Positions 8,335-17,534 are shown, counted from the first letter of the stretch. The stretch: DNA of 64,000 bases from Pedobacter heparinus DSM 2366 (GCF_000023825.1 NC_013061.1:2294001-2358000); one strand, 5' to 3'. Notes: generated by a model from the letters alone, not told the origin. Translations and numbers: made by a program.

Positions 8335-9840
8335 ATGAAAAGAGTAATCTTAATGTACTTGCTATGTGCGGGACTGGTTAGCCACGCTCAAGAATGGACC
8401 AAAAAAATCAATGACTCTGATTTTCACAACAGGAGAAGTAAGGGACTGAAAATTGGAGATAAAATGCCTGATATTTCACTAGGTAGTGTATGGAATAATA
8501 AAACAGGAAAAACACGGTTTTCAGATTTTAAAGGAAAATTGATTATACTGGACTTCTGGAGTCAAGGTTGTTCTGATTGCATTGCTGCATTTCCTAAAAT
8601 GGAGAAACTGCAAAAGGAGTTTAAAGATGAGATTCAGATTTTTTTATTCAATCCATGGGAAATGGTTGATGATGTCATTATGCACTTTAAGAAAAATAGT
8701 GAGGATTTAAAAATGCCAGACCTTCCTTGTATACAAAAAGATACTAAGGGAATTTCCGAGCAGCTACTCAAGCTTTTACCAGTAATGGGTGTAACTACTC
8801 AGGTTTGGATCGATAAGGATGGTAAAATAACATTAATTGGTTCATCCAGAAATAATACTTCAAAAAAAATCAGGGATTTTTTAGATGGCAAAGAAGTTTA
8901 TAAGTTGAACAATAACTCACTTAATCCAAACTTTGATCCCTCATATCCCTATGTGAAGCTTTTAGGTGACTTCAAAACAACACCTGTAAAGTATAGCTCC
9001 ACTTTTACTGGCTTTAACAATGAATATCAGGCGCAAAACCCTAATAGGGCCCTAAACATCTTAGATTCTGCTGCGGGTACAATTAGAAATACTTTTGTAA
9101 ACACTTTTGTTTTGGATTTATATTCACATCCATTCAAGGATATATTTTTAGCTCAACAAAAAAAAATTCTTTATGAGGCGATTTCCCATCGTGGGTATGT
9201 AATTCCATTTAATTTTGAACTTCCTAAAGATACACTTCGTTACACATATTTTCATAAATATCTGAATGGAGGTTCTGATGATTCGATATACCGTAAGCCA
9301 AAGTTTTGTTATGAGCAGATCCTCCCAATTAACGTCCCCGTAGAACTACAGAAAAAATATATGCTCGAAGATTTGAACCGTTATTTCAGTAGTCTTTATG
9401 GTACTTATGGAAGATTGGAGAAGCGAGTTGTTCCTTGTTATGAACTGGTTCAATTAGCAGGTAGCATGCCGGTTAATTCTAAAAGCCGAAACCCTGACAA
9501 TCTATATTCTACTATGAAAAAAGTAAATACTGTTAAAGATTGGAAAAAGTATGTAAGATATGAAAATTACAGCCTTAGTTTAATTTGTCAGGAAATTTTT
9601 GAGAATCAATATTTGAGGAATGAATTTCTTGAAAATAAAAAATCCAGTAAGCCAGCAATCTTGTTTAATGAAACAGGATTAGAGGGCACTGCAATATTGG
9701 ATTTGTTGGAGCTTCCTGAGGCAGCTGCTATCAAATCCATGGAAGATTATCGCAGGGCGTTAAATAAAATTGGCTTTGATATTAAAGTTTCGAGTCGATC
9801 CTTGAACTTCTTAGTAATTACTGATAATAGCGGAAAGTAA
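8335..9840 (+). CDS. Secreted TlpA-like thioredoxin with a long C-terminal extension
   Basis: A signal peptide (ILMYLLCAGLVSHAQ) is followed by a TlpA/ResA-type thioredoxin domain at about residues 38-185, with 'LIILDFWSQGCSDC' holding the redox pair C79/C82. The remaining ~310 residues do not resemble a domain I can name. Homologues of this layout are common directly behind SusCD pairs in Pedobacter-like genomes. Likely role: reduction or shuffling of cysteines in the periplasm, perhaps in the imported peptide or in the neighbouring enzymes. The gene ends one base before the next start codon, indicating translational coupling. Confidence 0.85.
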   Translation: MKRVILMYLLCAGLVSHAQEWTKKINDSDFHNRRSKGLKIGDKMPDISLGSVWNNKTGKTRFSDFKGKLIILDFWSQGCSDCIAAFPKMEKLQKEFKDEIQIFLFNPWEMVDDVIMHFKKNSEDLKMPDLPCIQKDTKGISEQLLKLLPVMGVTTQVWIDKDGKITLIGSSRNNTSKKIRDFLDGKEVYKLNNNSLNPNFDPSYPYVKLLGDFKTTPVKYSSTFTGFNNEYQAQNPNRALNILDSAAGTIRNTFVNTFVLDLYSHPFKDIFLAQQKKILYEAISHRGYVIPFNFELPKDTLRYTYFHKYLNGGSDDSIYRKPKFCYEQILPINVPVELQKKYMLEDLNRYFSSLYGTYGRLEKRVVPCYELVQLAGSMPVNSKSRNPDNLYSTMKKVNTVKDWKKYVRYENYSLSLICQEIFENQYLRNEFLENKKSSKPAILFNETGLEGTAILDLLELPEAAAIKSMEDYRRALNKIGFDIKVSSRSLNFLVITDNSGK

Positions 9841-9841
9841 T

Positions 9842-10288
9842 ATGAAAAATCTTGTAACAATACTTGCTTTGCTATTCTATGTACATACGGCAAAATCACA
9901 AATGTATAGTCCGGTAAAATGGAGCTATGTAGCAAAGAAAATAGGCAATAATGAAGCCATGCTTTACATTAAAGGGGTAATTGAACAGGGGTGGCATGTT
10001 TTTTCCGTGAACCAACCCAATGGTGGACCATTAAGGACCAGTTTTGCTTTTAAGCCTTCTAAAGATTATTCGCTTGCAGGTAAAGTGATGGAGCCACAAC
10101 CCATAAGACAGCATGATAAAACCTTTAAAATTGACATATTTTATTTTGAAGAGGCTGTGATATTTCAGCAAAAGATCAAATTAATAAACACTAACACAAC
10201 CGTATCTGGAAAGATTGAGTATATGGCATGTACCGATGGCATGTGTACGCCACCTTTAGATATCCAGTTTTCGATTCCTATTAAATAA
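9842..10288 (+). CDS. Periplasmic DsbD N-terminal (alpha) domain-like protein
   Basis: A signal peptide (MKNLVTILALLFYVHTAKSQ) precedes about 128 residues with the immunoglobulin-like pattern of the DsbD alpha domain: 'PVKWSYVAKKIGNNEAMLYI', 'GWHVFSV' and a terminal 'YMACTDGMCTPP' with paired cysteines. In full-length DsbD this domain passes electrons from the membrane domain to periplasmic partners. Here it is a stand-alone domain, so it may shuttle thiols for the TlpA-like protein encoded directly upstream. The start follows the upstream stop by one base; the metalloprotease begins 20 bases downstream. Family assignment rests on the cysteine motif and overall pattern. Confidence 0.75.
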   Translation: MKNLVTILALLFYVHTAKSQMYSPVKWSYVAKKIGNNEAMLYIKGVIEQGWHVFSVNQPNGGPLRTSFAFKPSKDYSLAGKVMEPQPIRQHDKTFKIDIFYFEEAVIFQQKIKLINTNTTVSGKIEYMACTDGMCTPPLDIQFSIPIK

Positions 10289-10308
10289 CAATAATATATA
10301 TATAATCA

Positions 10309-12981
10309 ATGAGATATTCAAAACTCATCGCGGCGTTTGCCACGTGTACGGTATTCCTAATATCGTGTAGTGTGTTCAAAAAGAAGCAAAAGACTGTTAC
10401 TACTTCAATAGCAACCGCGACAAAGAGTACTTCAGACACTACTAAAAAAACGCCTGTTTCTAAACTCAATCCATATGATCAGGTTATTACAAAAAATACA
10501 AAGAGTGCATATGGTTTAATTAATTTTCACCGTGTACAAGACAAATATTTCTTCGAGATTCCAAATTCGCTATTGGAGACAGATTTATTGGTGGTAAACA
10601 GAATATCAAAAGGGGCTAGTGGAACCAGCCAAGCAAATAGCGGTTATAGTGGCGACCAAATCAATGAGAATGTGGTTCGTTTTTCTAAAGGGCCGAATGA
10701 TAAACTATATATAAAAAGCGTTTCATACACCGAGCGTTCAACTGATAGTACAGATAACGGCATGTACCGTTCGGTGCGAAATTCAGGCTTGCAACCTATC
10801 GTTGCGGCATTTGACATCAAAGCATTAAGTAAAGACTCCACTGCTGTGGTAATTGATGTAACCGATTATTTAAATGGAGATAATGAAGTATTGTTCTTTA
10901 ATTCTGGTGCCAAGAGCGGCTTAAAGTTAGGTGGTCTGCAAGCAGACAAGTCATACATCTCCTCAGGAAAGGCTTTCCCTCAAAGCCTAGAGATCAAAAC
11001 TGTAAAAACTTATAGTAAAGCTGCCGGACCAGCTTCACCTGGCATTCCTCCAACAGGGATTGGCAATGCGACCTATGAACTCAACAGTTCGATCATTCGA
11101 CTGCCCCAAAACCCTATGCTGCCACGGTTTTATGATGATCGAATTGGTTATTTCTCCACGGGCTACATCGATTTTGATAGAAACTCCCAAGGTGTGGCAC
11201 AAACTACAATGATCACCCGCTGGAGGCTGGAACCAAAAAAGGAAGATGAAGCGAAATATCTAAAAGGTGAGTTAGTAGAACCTACTCGACAGATCATTTT
11301 TTATATCGATCCGACAACCCCCAAAAAATGGGTACCCTATCTGATTCAAGGTGTAAATGACTGGAATATTGCTTTCGAGGCCGCAGGCTTTAAAAATGCA
11401 ATTGTTGCTAAAGAAGCTCCTACCAATGCACAAGACAGTACCTGGAGTATAGAAAGCGCCAGATACAATGTAATTGTTTATAAACCTTCGGCAATATCGA
11501 ATGCCAGTGGTCCACATGTACATGACCCTAGAACGGGCGAAATATTAGAAACCCATATTAACTGGTACCATAATGTGATGCAGCTTTTGCGTAACTGGTA
11601 TTTTATACAGGCTGCCGCGGTAGATCCCAAAGCCAGGAAAATGAAATTTGATGATGAACTGATGGGGCAATTAATTCGCTTTGTTAGCAGCCATGAGGTT
11701 GGGCACACTTTAGGTTTGACACACAACTTCGGGTCGTCATCAACCGTTCCGGTTGAAAAGTTACGTGATAAAGCATGGGTAGAAGCAAATGGGCATACAC
11801 CCTCAATTATGGATTACGCCAGATTTAATTATGTAGCACAGCCTGAAGACGGAATTTCTGAAAAAGGGATTTTTCCTCGCATTGGAATTTATGACAAATG
11901 GGCTATTGAATGGGGTTATAGATGGTTTCCAACCTTTAATAGCAGAGAAGAGGAAAAAAGTCATATGAACAATTGGATTGTGAAGCAGTTAAAAATGGAC
12001 AAAAGATACTGGTATGGTGAACAATCAATCAATGTTTCAGATCCGAGAAGGCAAAGTGAAGATTTGGGTGACAATGCCATGAAGGCCGGTTATTATGGAA
12101 TCAAAAATCTCAAAAGAATAGTGCCTAATTTGATTCAATGGACGAATGAGGCCAATGAGGGCTATAAAAACTTAGATATAATGTATAAGGAAGTTGTAGC
12201 TCAATACAAACGTTACATCTCTCATGTGGTAAACAATATTGGCTTATTATCCTGGAACAAACAGCCCGTAGAGGAAAATGGTGATTTACTTGAATTTACT
12301 CCAAAGAACAAACAAAGAGAAGCTGTCCGCTTTTTACAGGACCAATTGTTTGAAACCCCAAAATGGCTGATGGATGCCAAAATATTCAAAAAAGTTGGCG
12401 GACAAGGCCCCAATTTGCCTTTGGCTCTTCAAGTTCCCGCTTTAAATCAGTTATTATCTCCTGATAATTATTTAAGGCTAGTTATTTATAAAGATGCACA
12501 ACCTGAAAATGCATATGAGTTTCATCAACTTTTAAATGACTTAATGCAAGGAATATGGAAGGAGTTGCCAAATCAATTACCTATCGATTATTATCGCAGG
12601 AACTTACAAAAGGTTTATGCAGAAAGATTAATTGAATTGTTGGATTTGTCAAAAAGTGCCGATCCCATGGAAAAAATACAAGGTCCTTATTTTAATTATA
12701 GGTCTGATATGAGTCCGATAGTGAGGAGCCACATGAAAACTCTCCTGCATAAAATTAATAGTGCTTTGCCGTTATACAAGGATAAGCTTAGCCGGGAGCA
12801 TTTACTACAGGTGAAATCAAGATTACAGAATACACTAAATCCAAATGCTGTGATTATTTCGGGAAATGTCAATGAAAGATCTCCCTCCGCAGGGTTTGCC
12901 CTTTCTAATATTGACTCGATTACTCGAGAGTGTTGCGGTCACCATGGTTTAGGAAACTCTAAATTCCAAAGTTGTTGGTAA
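10309..12981 (+). CDS. Zinc-dependent metalloprotease (DUF5117/DUF4953 type)
   Basis: The 890-residue secreted protein has a lipoprotein-like start (CTVFLISCSVFKKK; candidate lipid cysteine at residue 20). A domain typical of the DUF5117 family follows at about 60-260. The catalytic domain has HEVGHTLGLTHNFGSS at residues 462-477, giving zinc ligands H462, H466 and H472 with E463 as the base, the metzincin-like HExxHxxGxxH pattern. A downstream 'PSIMDYARFNYVAQPED' resembles a Met-turn. It closes the SusCD operon. Expected role: cleaving imported or surface peptides. The last ~15 residues (ECCGHHGLGNSKFQSC) are cysteine-rich and look atypical; a late frameshift is possible. Confidence 0.9.
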   Translation: MRYSKLIAAFATCTVFLISCSVFKKKQKTVTTSIATATKSTSDTTKKTPVSKLNPYDQVITKNTKSAYGLINFHRVQDKYFFEIPNSLLETDLLVVNRISKGASGTSQANSGYSGDQINENVVRFSKGPNDKLYIKSVSYTERSTDSTDNGMYRSVRNSGLQPIVAAFDIKALSKDSTAVVIDVTDYLNGDNEVLFFNSGAKSGLKLGGLQADKSYISSGKAFPQSLEIKTVKTYSKAAGPASPGIPPTGIGNATYELNSSIIRLPQNPMLPRFYDDRIGYFSTGYIDFDRNSQGVAQTTMITRWRLEPKKEDEAKYLKGELVEPTRQIIFYIDPTTPKKWVPYLIQGVNDWNIAFEAAGFKNAIVAKEAPTNAQDSTWSIESARYNVIVYKPSAISNASGPHVHDPRTGEILETHINWYHNVMQLLRNWYFIQAAAVDPKARKMKFDDELMGQLIRFVSSHEVGHTLGLTHNFGSSSTVPVEKLRDKAWVEANGHTPSIMDYARFNYVAQPEDGISEKGIFPRIGIYDKWAIEWGYRWFPTFNSREEEKSHMNNWIVKQLKMDKRYWYGEQSINVSDPRRQSEDLGDNAMKAGYYGIKNLKRIVPNLIQWTNEANEGYKNLDIMYKEVVAQYKRYISHVVNNIGLLSWNKQPVEENGDLLEFTPKNKQREAVRFLQDQLFETPKWLMDAKIFKKVGGQGPNLPLALQVPALNQLLSPDNYLRLVIYKDAQPENAYEFHQLLNDLMQGIWKELPNQLPIDYYRRNLQKVYAERLIELLDLSKSADPMEKIQGPYFNYRSDMSPIVRSHMKTLLHKINSALPLYKDKLSREHLLQVKSRLQNTLNPNAVIISGNVNERSPSAGFALSNIDSITRECCGHHGLGNSKFQSCW

Positions 12982-13264
12982 GACAATTAACGACCTATGG
13001 ATTATCGCTCTTCAAACATCCATAAAATCAGCGTAGGAGCATTGCCAAGCCAATTGGGGCTGTTTATTGAAAACGTGCTGGCAGAAAGCTAAGGTGACAA
13101 GGAAGCCAATAGAAAATGTGAAAGTGAGCTTTTTTGAGGGATGGCTGAAAGCCGGGATGGTAAAGAAGAATTTAATGTTTTTACGATAAAATAATTATTG
13201 GTTAAACGGTGAAGATGTCCGGAGCAGTAAATGAGCGTGCTGTTTCGGCTTCTTAAAAAAATGA
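12982..13264 (+). other. Gene-poor stretch with a 31-codon reading frame of doubtful status
   Basis: A short frame at 12997-13092 (beginning MDYRSSNIHKIS, ending ENVLAES) and AT-rich DNA lie between the metalloprotease and the XRE regulator. No terminator with a T run was found. The short frame could be a remnant of a longer gene, but I do not recognise it. Confidence 0.25.
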
Positions 13265-13588
13265 ATGATGATCATGTACGATATCAACATCAGCCAAAAG
13301 CTGAGGGCTTTACGGAAAAACCGGGGCTGGACACAAAGCGATATGGCAGCGCAGCTGGACATTTCTGTGCCGGCTTATTCGAAAATAGAATGTGCGCAGA
13401 CGGAATTGACACTAGGCAGGTTAAAACTGCTTGCTACTATACTGAAGGTAAAGGTTTGCTGGTTGCTGGACGAAGAAGAAGCGATGTTGCACCAGGAGAA
13501 CGAGGAGCTGAAAGAGAAACTGAGGTTGACCAATATAGAAGTGATGGGCTTGCAGAAAAGATTGCTGGCTTGTTTTGAACAAAGATAA
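13265..13588 (+). CDS. XRE-family helix-turn-helix regulator
   Basis: The protein has 107 residues from ATG 13265; ATG 13274 (MYDINISQKLRALR) is equally likely. Residues about 10-65 form a Cro/C1-type HTH: 'LRALRKNRGWTQSDMAAQLDISVPAYSKIE' covers helices 1-4. The C-terminal ~40 residues (DEEEAMLHQENEELKEKL...) form a charged coiled coil, probably for dimerisation. It is a DNA-binding repressor or activator of unknown targets, perhaps the adjacent accessory genes. A longer frame on the same strand (from 13231) overlaps it in another phase but has no family resemblance. A good terminator follows. Confidence 0.85.
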   Translation: MMIMYDINISQKLRALRKNRGWTQSDMAAQLDISVPAYSKIECAQTELTLGRLKLLATILKVKVCWLLDEEEAMLHQENEELKEKLRLTNIEVMGLQKRLLACFEQR

Positions 13589-13630
13589 AATTAACGTCTC
13601 TCCTTTCATAAACGGGTGGGTTTATATTGG

Positions 13631-13662
13631 AGCCGGGGGCGTAAGCAACTCCCGGTTTTTTA
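13631..13662 (+). terminator. Rho-independent terminator after the XRE gene
   Basis: CCGGGGG pairs with CTCCCGG (one G-T wobble) across a GCGTAAGCAA-type loop, followed by TTTTTT. It sits about 45 bases after the stop codon. Confidence 0.8.
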
Positions 13663-13750
13663 AGGTTGAGGTTCATCAAAATATTGATAATGTAGACAAA
13701 AAATTATGATTGATAAAAACATTTTACTGGCCCTGATCCCTTCGCGATAA

Positions 13751-14173
13751 ATGAACATACTGCCATACATTGCTGCTTTGGAAAAGGTACTTGCAGAATT
13801 GCCGGAAAAAGGTCATTTGCTTACCCTGCGTGAATATGCCCTGGACGACCGAATCTTGCTGCACAAAATGATATTCCGTTTTTTAGATTTTAGTTACGCG
13901 GAAACAGTTTACCTGCTGAAAGGGCTGATCATTTACCAGCAGCGCTGGGGTGATTTAAATGAAATTGCAAAAGAAGGGATAAGAGAAGTAAGCACAGTGC
14001 TGATGCGGCGGGCCAGGGAATACCAGCAAAGCGGGGACCTGGTAAAGGCTATGGAAATGGCCTTTGCGATACTGGTTACCGTTGAACCGGAAAAGGACCC
14101 TGAAGACCTGGTTTACTACGCCATAGTAATGGATGTAGTTGGCTTTATCACCGAACTGGAAAAAGATTACTGA
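13751..14173 (+). CDS. Hypothetical helical protein, 140 residues
   Basis: An uncharacterised, almost entirely alpha-helical cytoplasmic protein (LPYIAALEKVLAELPEKGHLLTLREY...). It has no signal peptide, membrane segment or catalytic motif that I can see. The ending 'DVVGFITELEKDY' is acidic. It lies between an XRE regulator and a Crp-like regulator on the same strand, after a terminator, so it probably has its own promoter. About 130 bases of non-coding DNA separate it from the next gene. Composition and codon use look like the surrounding chromosome. Function unknown. Confidence 0.6.
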   Translation: MNILPYIAALEKVLAELPEKGHLLTLREYALDDRILLHKMIFRFLDFSYAETVYLLKGLIIYQQRWGDLNEIAKEGIREVSTVLMRRAREYQQSGDLVKAMEMAFAILVTVEPEKDPEDLVYYAIVMDVVGFITELEKDY

Positions 14174-14303
14174 TAAATATCTATTCATTTAAAAAAACAA
14201 GGATTATGGAAAACACTTAACTCAAATGATTGACGGGAGATTTTAAGGGAACGTTTGTACAAGGGGAAATAAACAACAAACGATTAAATTTTCTAATTAA
14301 ATT

Positions 14304-14960
14304 ATGAATAAAAGACCATTTAAATTAACCGAAGCTCAAATGACAGCCTGGAAACAGGAGGTAGTAGATTACTTACGCTCTTTATTGGACAACCCGCTTT
14401 TGCTGGGTAAGCTGTCTGTAGTACTGATGAATAGTTTAAGGCCTCATTTTAAACGGAAAGGCTATATGCTATTGCAGCCTGATATGCTGATGACCGAGGC
14501 CCATTACCTTAGAAAAGACCTGATTAAACTGTATAGCATTGATGCACAAACAGGCGAAGAAAAGATACGCTTTATATGGAATGCCGGCAGTATTGTTGTT
14601 TTACTGGAAGCTTTTAGGGAACGCCTGGTAAACGAGGTATTGTATATAGAGCTGATAGAAGATTGTGAACTGGTAAGCATCAGCAATTTTTGTATGGACG
14701 ATATTTATGAAGGACATACTGTTGCCTATAAACTGACCGAGAAAATAAGGGCAGCCGAAATGGCACGTAAGGATTTGCAAACAGAAATATTGCAGATGGT
14801 GGATAAGAAACAGCGCTACTGTGTGTTTAAGGAGAAGTTTCCGGAGTTTTTTGTTGACGGGGAATGGAGATTGAGCAATGAAGAGATTTGTAGTTTCATT
14901 GGGATATCGCCTACTTGTTTAAAAACAGCCCGTAAGATTTGTTCGGATGTGGAGGACTAA
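14304..14960 (+). CDS. Crp/Fnr-like cyclic-nucleotide-binding-fold regulator
   Basis: The 218-residue protein resembles the divergent Crp/Fnr-like proteins frequent in Sphingobacteriaceae. The N-terminal half has the pattern of a cNMP-binding barrel ('LRPHFKRKGYMLLQPDMLMTEAHYL', then 'EKIRFIWNAGSIVVLLEAF'). The C-terminal half has a long connecting helix and a helix-turn-helix-like end ('LSNEEICSFIGISPTCLKTARKI'). The canonical arginine of cAMP sites is not evident, so a nucleotide ligand should not be assumed. A deleted second copy lies at 23270-23440 with the same terminator behind it, showing that this gene and a mauE-like gene once formed a duplicated cassette. Confidence 0.75.
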   Translation: MNKRPFKLTEAQMTAWKQEVVDYLRSLLDNPLLLGKLSVVLMNSLRPHFKRKGYMLLQPDMLMTEAHYLRKDLIKLYSIDAQTGEEKIRFIWNAGSIVVLLEAFRERLVNEVLYIELIEDCELVSISNFCMDDIYEGHTVAYKLTEKIRAAEMARKDLQTEILQMVDKKQRYCVFKEKFPEFFVDGEWRLSNEEICSFIGISPTCLKTARKICSDVED

Positions 14961-15012
14961 ATAGTCTTCTTTTGAGGGCTAACAAACCTCTTGCAAGGTC
15001 GAAATCGACTTT

Positions 15013-15045
15013 TAGCCTTCCTTCGGGGAGGCTATTTTTGTTTTA
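15013..15045 (+). terminator. Terminator after the Crp-like gene
   Basis: AGCCTTCC pairs with GGGAGGCT (one wobble) across a TTCG tetraloop, followed by ATTTTTGTTTT. An almost identical terminator stands at 23494-23526 behind the decayed copy. Confidence 0.9.
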
Positions 15046-15125
15046 AAGCTAGATGTTATTGATTCAAGAAGATATTGAATAAAGGATTTTGGTTTATGCT
15101 GCTCCTCGATGCCATAAGGTGCACA
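15046..15125 (+). pseudogene. Remnant of the 5' end of a mauE-like gene
   Basis: The DNA matches the start of the intact mauE-like gene at 23526-23605. TGTTATTGATTCA is shared exactly, and AAGAAG/TTGAATAAA.GATTTTGG corresponds to the MKKLNKRFW codons. The ATG has become AAG, and similarity fades by about 15125. From there to 15355 I see no gene, only AT-rich sequence. Confidence 0.75.
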
Positions 15126-15355
15126 ATGTAGTATGGTTAATGAACCATGTGATCTGGATACTGTAAATGAAGATGATTATAAAAAGGCTACTTCTAAATG
15201 GTGTTTTGTTTGATATCAAAACCTCCACAATACTAACAAATATAAAATCTAATTTGGCCAAAATCGACCTTTGCTGGCTATAATCGAGGTTCAAGCAAAA
15301 ATATAATTGTAAAATGGAATTGGGACGGTCGTTACTTTACGTTTTAAGTGACTAG

Positions 15356-15676
15356 AACAAATTAACTATTGCAGATTCTAACATCGATGCAACGGAGCAG
15401 CAACTAATCGCTCAATGTGAAGCTAATGGTATTGATACTTCTAAAGGAAATGGCGAGGCATTCAATAACGTGGAAAAGCGTGCTAAGTTACGCGAGCATA
15501 CTCATTCACAAAATATTCCGTTTAATTTCCTCCTGGAAGAATTACCAAGTTCTGGCTCAAGCAAAGTGAAAACAATTGCCGATGCACTAAAGAAACTTTT
15601 GCCTAGTTTCCAGTATTTCAAGGCAGATAGTTCACTTTCCGATGCAGAATGTAAAAATACATTGAAAATCAAATAA
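15356..15676 (+). pseudogene. Orphan coding fragment, possibly from an AAA/OLD-like ATPase
   Basis: The frame is open from the stop at 15353-15355 and reads LTIADSNIDATEQQLIAQCEANG...FNNVEKRAKLREH...KTIADALKKLLPSFQYFKADSSL, ending at 15676. There is no plausible start; a GTG at 15470 is internal to the coding pattern. The composition is that of a real soluble protein. The 'KKLLPSFQYFKAD' phrase resembles a segment seen in AAA-type ATP-dependent nucleases, but this is recollection of a pattern, not a match. It appears to be an internal piece of a gene cut off on both sides, next to the repeat-bounded element that follows. Confidence 0.45.
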
Positions 15677-15718
15677 TTACAAAATTATAGTAACAAAAAA
15701 GTAACATAAACTTACAAA

Positions 15719-15816
15719 GTTTCACCTCCCATTAACTTTAACTTCAGTTACAGTATCAATTATGGAGGCAATTGAAATTTACAATTAAGACTTTTATTAA
15801 AGCAAAAAAAAATAGC
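15719..15816 (+). repeat. Left copy of a ~95-bp direct repeat
   Basis: It shares TATCAATTATGGAGGCAA and AAATTTACAATTAAG.CTTTTATTAAAGCAAAAAA with 17610-17707, in the same orientation. The two copies bracket the 454-residue gene. Read in the phase YQLWRQLKFTIK.FIKAKK, several differences between copies are synonymous (TTG/CTA, AGC/AGT, ACG/ACA), hinting that both descend from coding sequence. From 15817 to 16169 I see no gene. Confidence 0.8.
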
Positions 15817-16169
15817 ACGATAAAAATCACTTATTTAGATTCAGATTATTGAAATTAATGCTATTTGCTCTCAGACTTTATTTAATGGGAAAATGAAATT
15901 ATCATAGGTCGTTGCTTTTCGAGTTTTATTCTCTTTGGTTTTCTTGCCTTTACAAATCACAAAATAGGATGTCCAGCCGGGTCTCATTTTTTATTGCATA
16001 CTGTCTTAAGCGAGAAATTTACGGACCGTAACCCATTGAAAGCTCAGGGTCAGTATTGATTATTTATATTATCTCACTATCTTGGAAGCTAAGGCATTTG
16101 ACTTAGGAAAACCTTGTCCGGATTATACTAATCGTTGAATAAAACAACTACAAAATTTAAATTAAGGCT

Positions 16170-17534
16170 ATGAAAAAAGAATTGCTCAATAATGAAATCC
16201 ATCAAAAGATAATTAGTGCTGCTGAATTATTTTTAAAGCGGGATCAAGGTAAACCGGTTAACCTCATTGATGCAGTGGATTGGATGACCCAGATCGCTGG
16301 TAGCGGAGATTTAAATCGGGTTACTGATATTTACCTATATGAAGAAGGATTTAGTGAAACTGAAAAAGCGCTAAAAGATACGATCCTTCATGCGATCACG
16401 TCCATTGTCGCATTTGAATACCAGGCGCAAAACTTCGCATATTTGGAAAATATGATCTTCGCTAATAATAGCAGACAGAGTGACCGCGCCTTAGATTATT
16501 TTTTAAAAATAGGCCGCTACCACGAGAAATTTAAGGATAGCGTATTGGCTTTTGTCGAAAAAAACTTTGATGCCTTTTCAGAGAACCAACTTAACATTTC
16601 AGCTTTCTATCTATTAAAACTCTACAAAAAAGAAAAAAGGGTAACAGACCTCTTTAATAAAATACGCATACTTTACGATAAAAAACACCTAAAAAAAGAA
16701 AATATTCCCAATGCATCGAAAGAGGTTGATGAGGCTTCAAAAGAAATTAAAATAGGTAAGGTCTTTTCTGAAATATTGAAAGGACACCCTGCGGATAATG
16801 TTGTTTTTTCCAAATATGTCTTTCAGGAAGAATTTTTTGAGGGGGTAAAACTGTATAAAAAACATGAACCGTCTGCAACTGAAGAACAATTGGACGCATT
16901 TGTCAATATTTTGACCATCATTGCAGACGAAATGGCAAATTTAATCCACGCTTTAGCTAAAAATGCGATGGATGCAGGGTTTCATTTATCGGACTTCGAT
17001 CATTATAAGGTTAATCCCGCAATAAGGACGCAATTACAGCAGCTCATTGATATGCTCGAAGCGAAAAGAGCGAAAGCCAAAGATATTGCTAATCTTTGCT
17101 CAGCCAAGGCAAAAATCAGTAATTCAATCTCGAATTTATTAAAAAAGGAGGAAATTGGGGAGGATATGCTTCAGCTGGCCAAATCATTTGAAAATGTAGG
17201 GTCTCATGCCGTAGCTATCAAACTTTATAAATCCATCATGAATGATTTCCAGTCAGAATCTTCCAGGTTATCGAGCGGCCTATTTCCCGAAATTTCTTAC
17301 ATTGATTCTAGGCCCGAACGGGAAATCGAAATATTTGAAACGGCAAATGCGGCTCACCAAAAGCTAACCGCCCAAGATAGTAGCGAGGATACACCTCGAA
17401 CAGCTAAAGAAGAAGATTTAGTACATGATGTTGAACCATCAGAGGAAGAATTTGAAAATACGCCAGCAAAAGCTGATAATAGCCTTTTCGCACGTATAAA
17501 GCGGCTGTTTAGGGAATTAGATAACCCTTTTTAG
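16170..17534 (+). CDS. Hypothetical helical protein, 454 residues, within direct repeats
   Basis: I do not recognise this protein. It is cytoplasmic in appearance (no signal or membrane helix), almost wholly alpha-helical and rich in lysine and glutamate. It has TPR/HEAT-like spacing in parts ('ALDYFLKIGRYHEKFKDSVLAFVEKN', 'LAKSFENVGSHAVAIKLYKSIM'). Residues about 395-440 form an acidic, disordered linker (SSEDTPRTAKEEDLVHDVEP...), followed by a short basic amphipathic end (LFARIKRLFRELDNPF). It stands alone between ~95-bp direct repeats, with non-coding DNA on both sides. A role as a mobile-element cargo or defence-associated protein is possible but is only inference from position. Confidence 0.65.
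   Translation: MKKELLNNEIHQKIISAAELFLKRDQGKPVNLIDAVDWMTQIAGSGDLNRVTDIYLYEEGFSETEKALKDTILHAITSIVAFEYQAQNFAYLENMIFANNSRQSDRALDYFLKIGRYHEKFKDSVLAFVEKNFDAFSENQLNISAFYLLKLYKKEKRVTDLFNKIRILYDKKHLKKENIPNASKEVDEASKEIKIGKVFSEILKGHPADNVVFSKYVFQEEFFEGVKLYKKHEPSATEEQLDAFVNILTIIADEMANLIHALAKNAMDAGFHLSDFDHYKVNPAIRTQLQQLIDMLEAKRAKAKDIANLCSAKAKISNSISNLLKKEEIGEDMLQLAKSFENVGSHAVAIKLYKSIMNDFQSESSRLSSGLFPEISYIDSRPEREIEIFETANAAHQKLTAQDSSEDTPRTAKEEDLVHDVEPSEEEFENTPAKADNSLFARIKRLFRELDNPF

Noticed and set aside
13231-13578. 115-residue plus-strand reading frame overlapping the XRE gene
   Set aside because: It has no family resemblance and lies in another phase of a clear helix-turn-helix gene.
15743-15789. Nine-codon frame MEAIEIYN in the left direct repeat and MEATKIYN in the right one
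   Set aside because: Changes between copies are non-synonymous in this phase but synonymous in another, so it is unlikely to be the coding phase.
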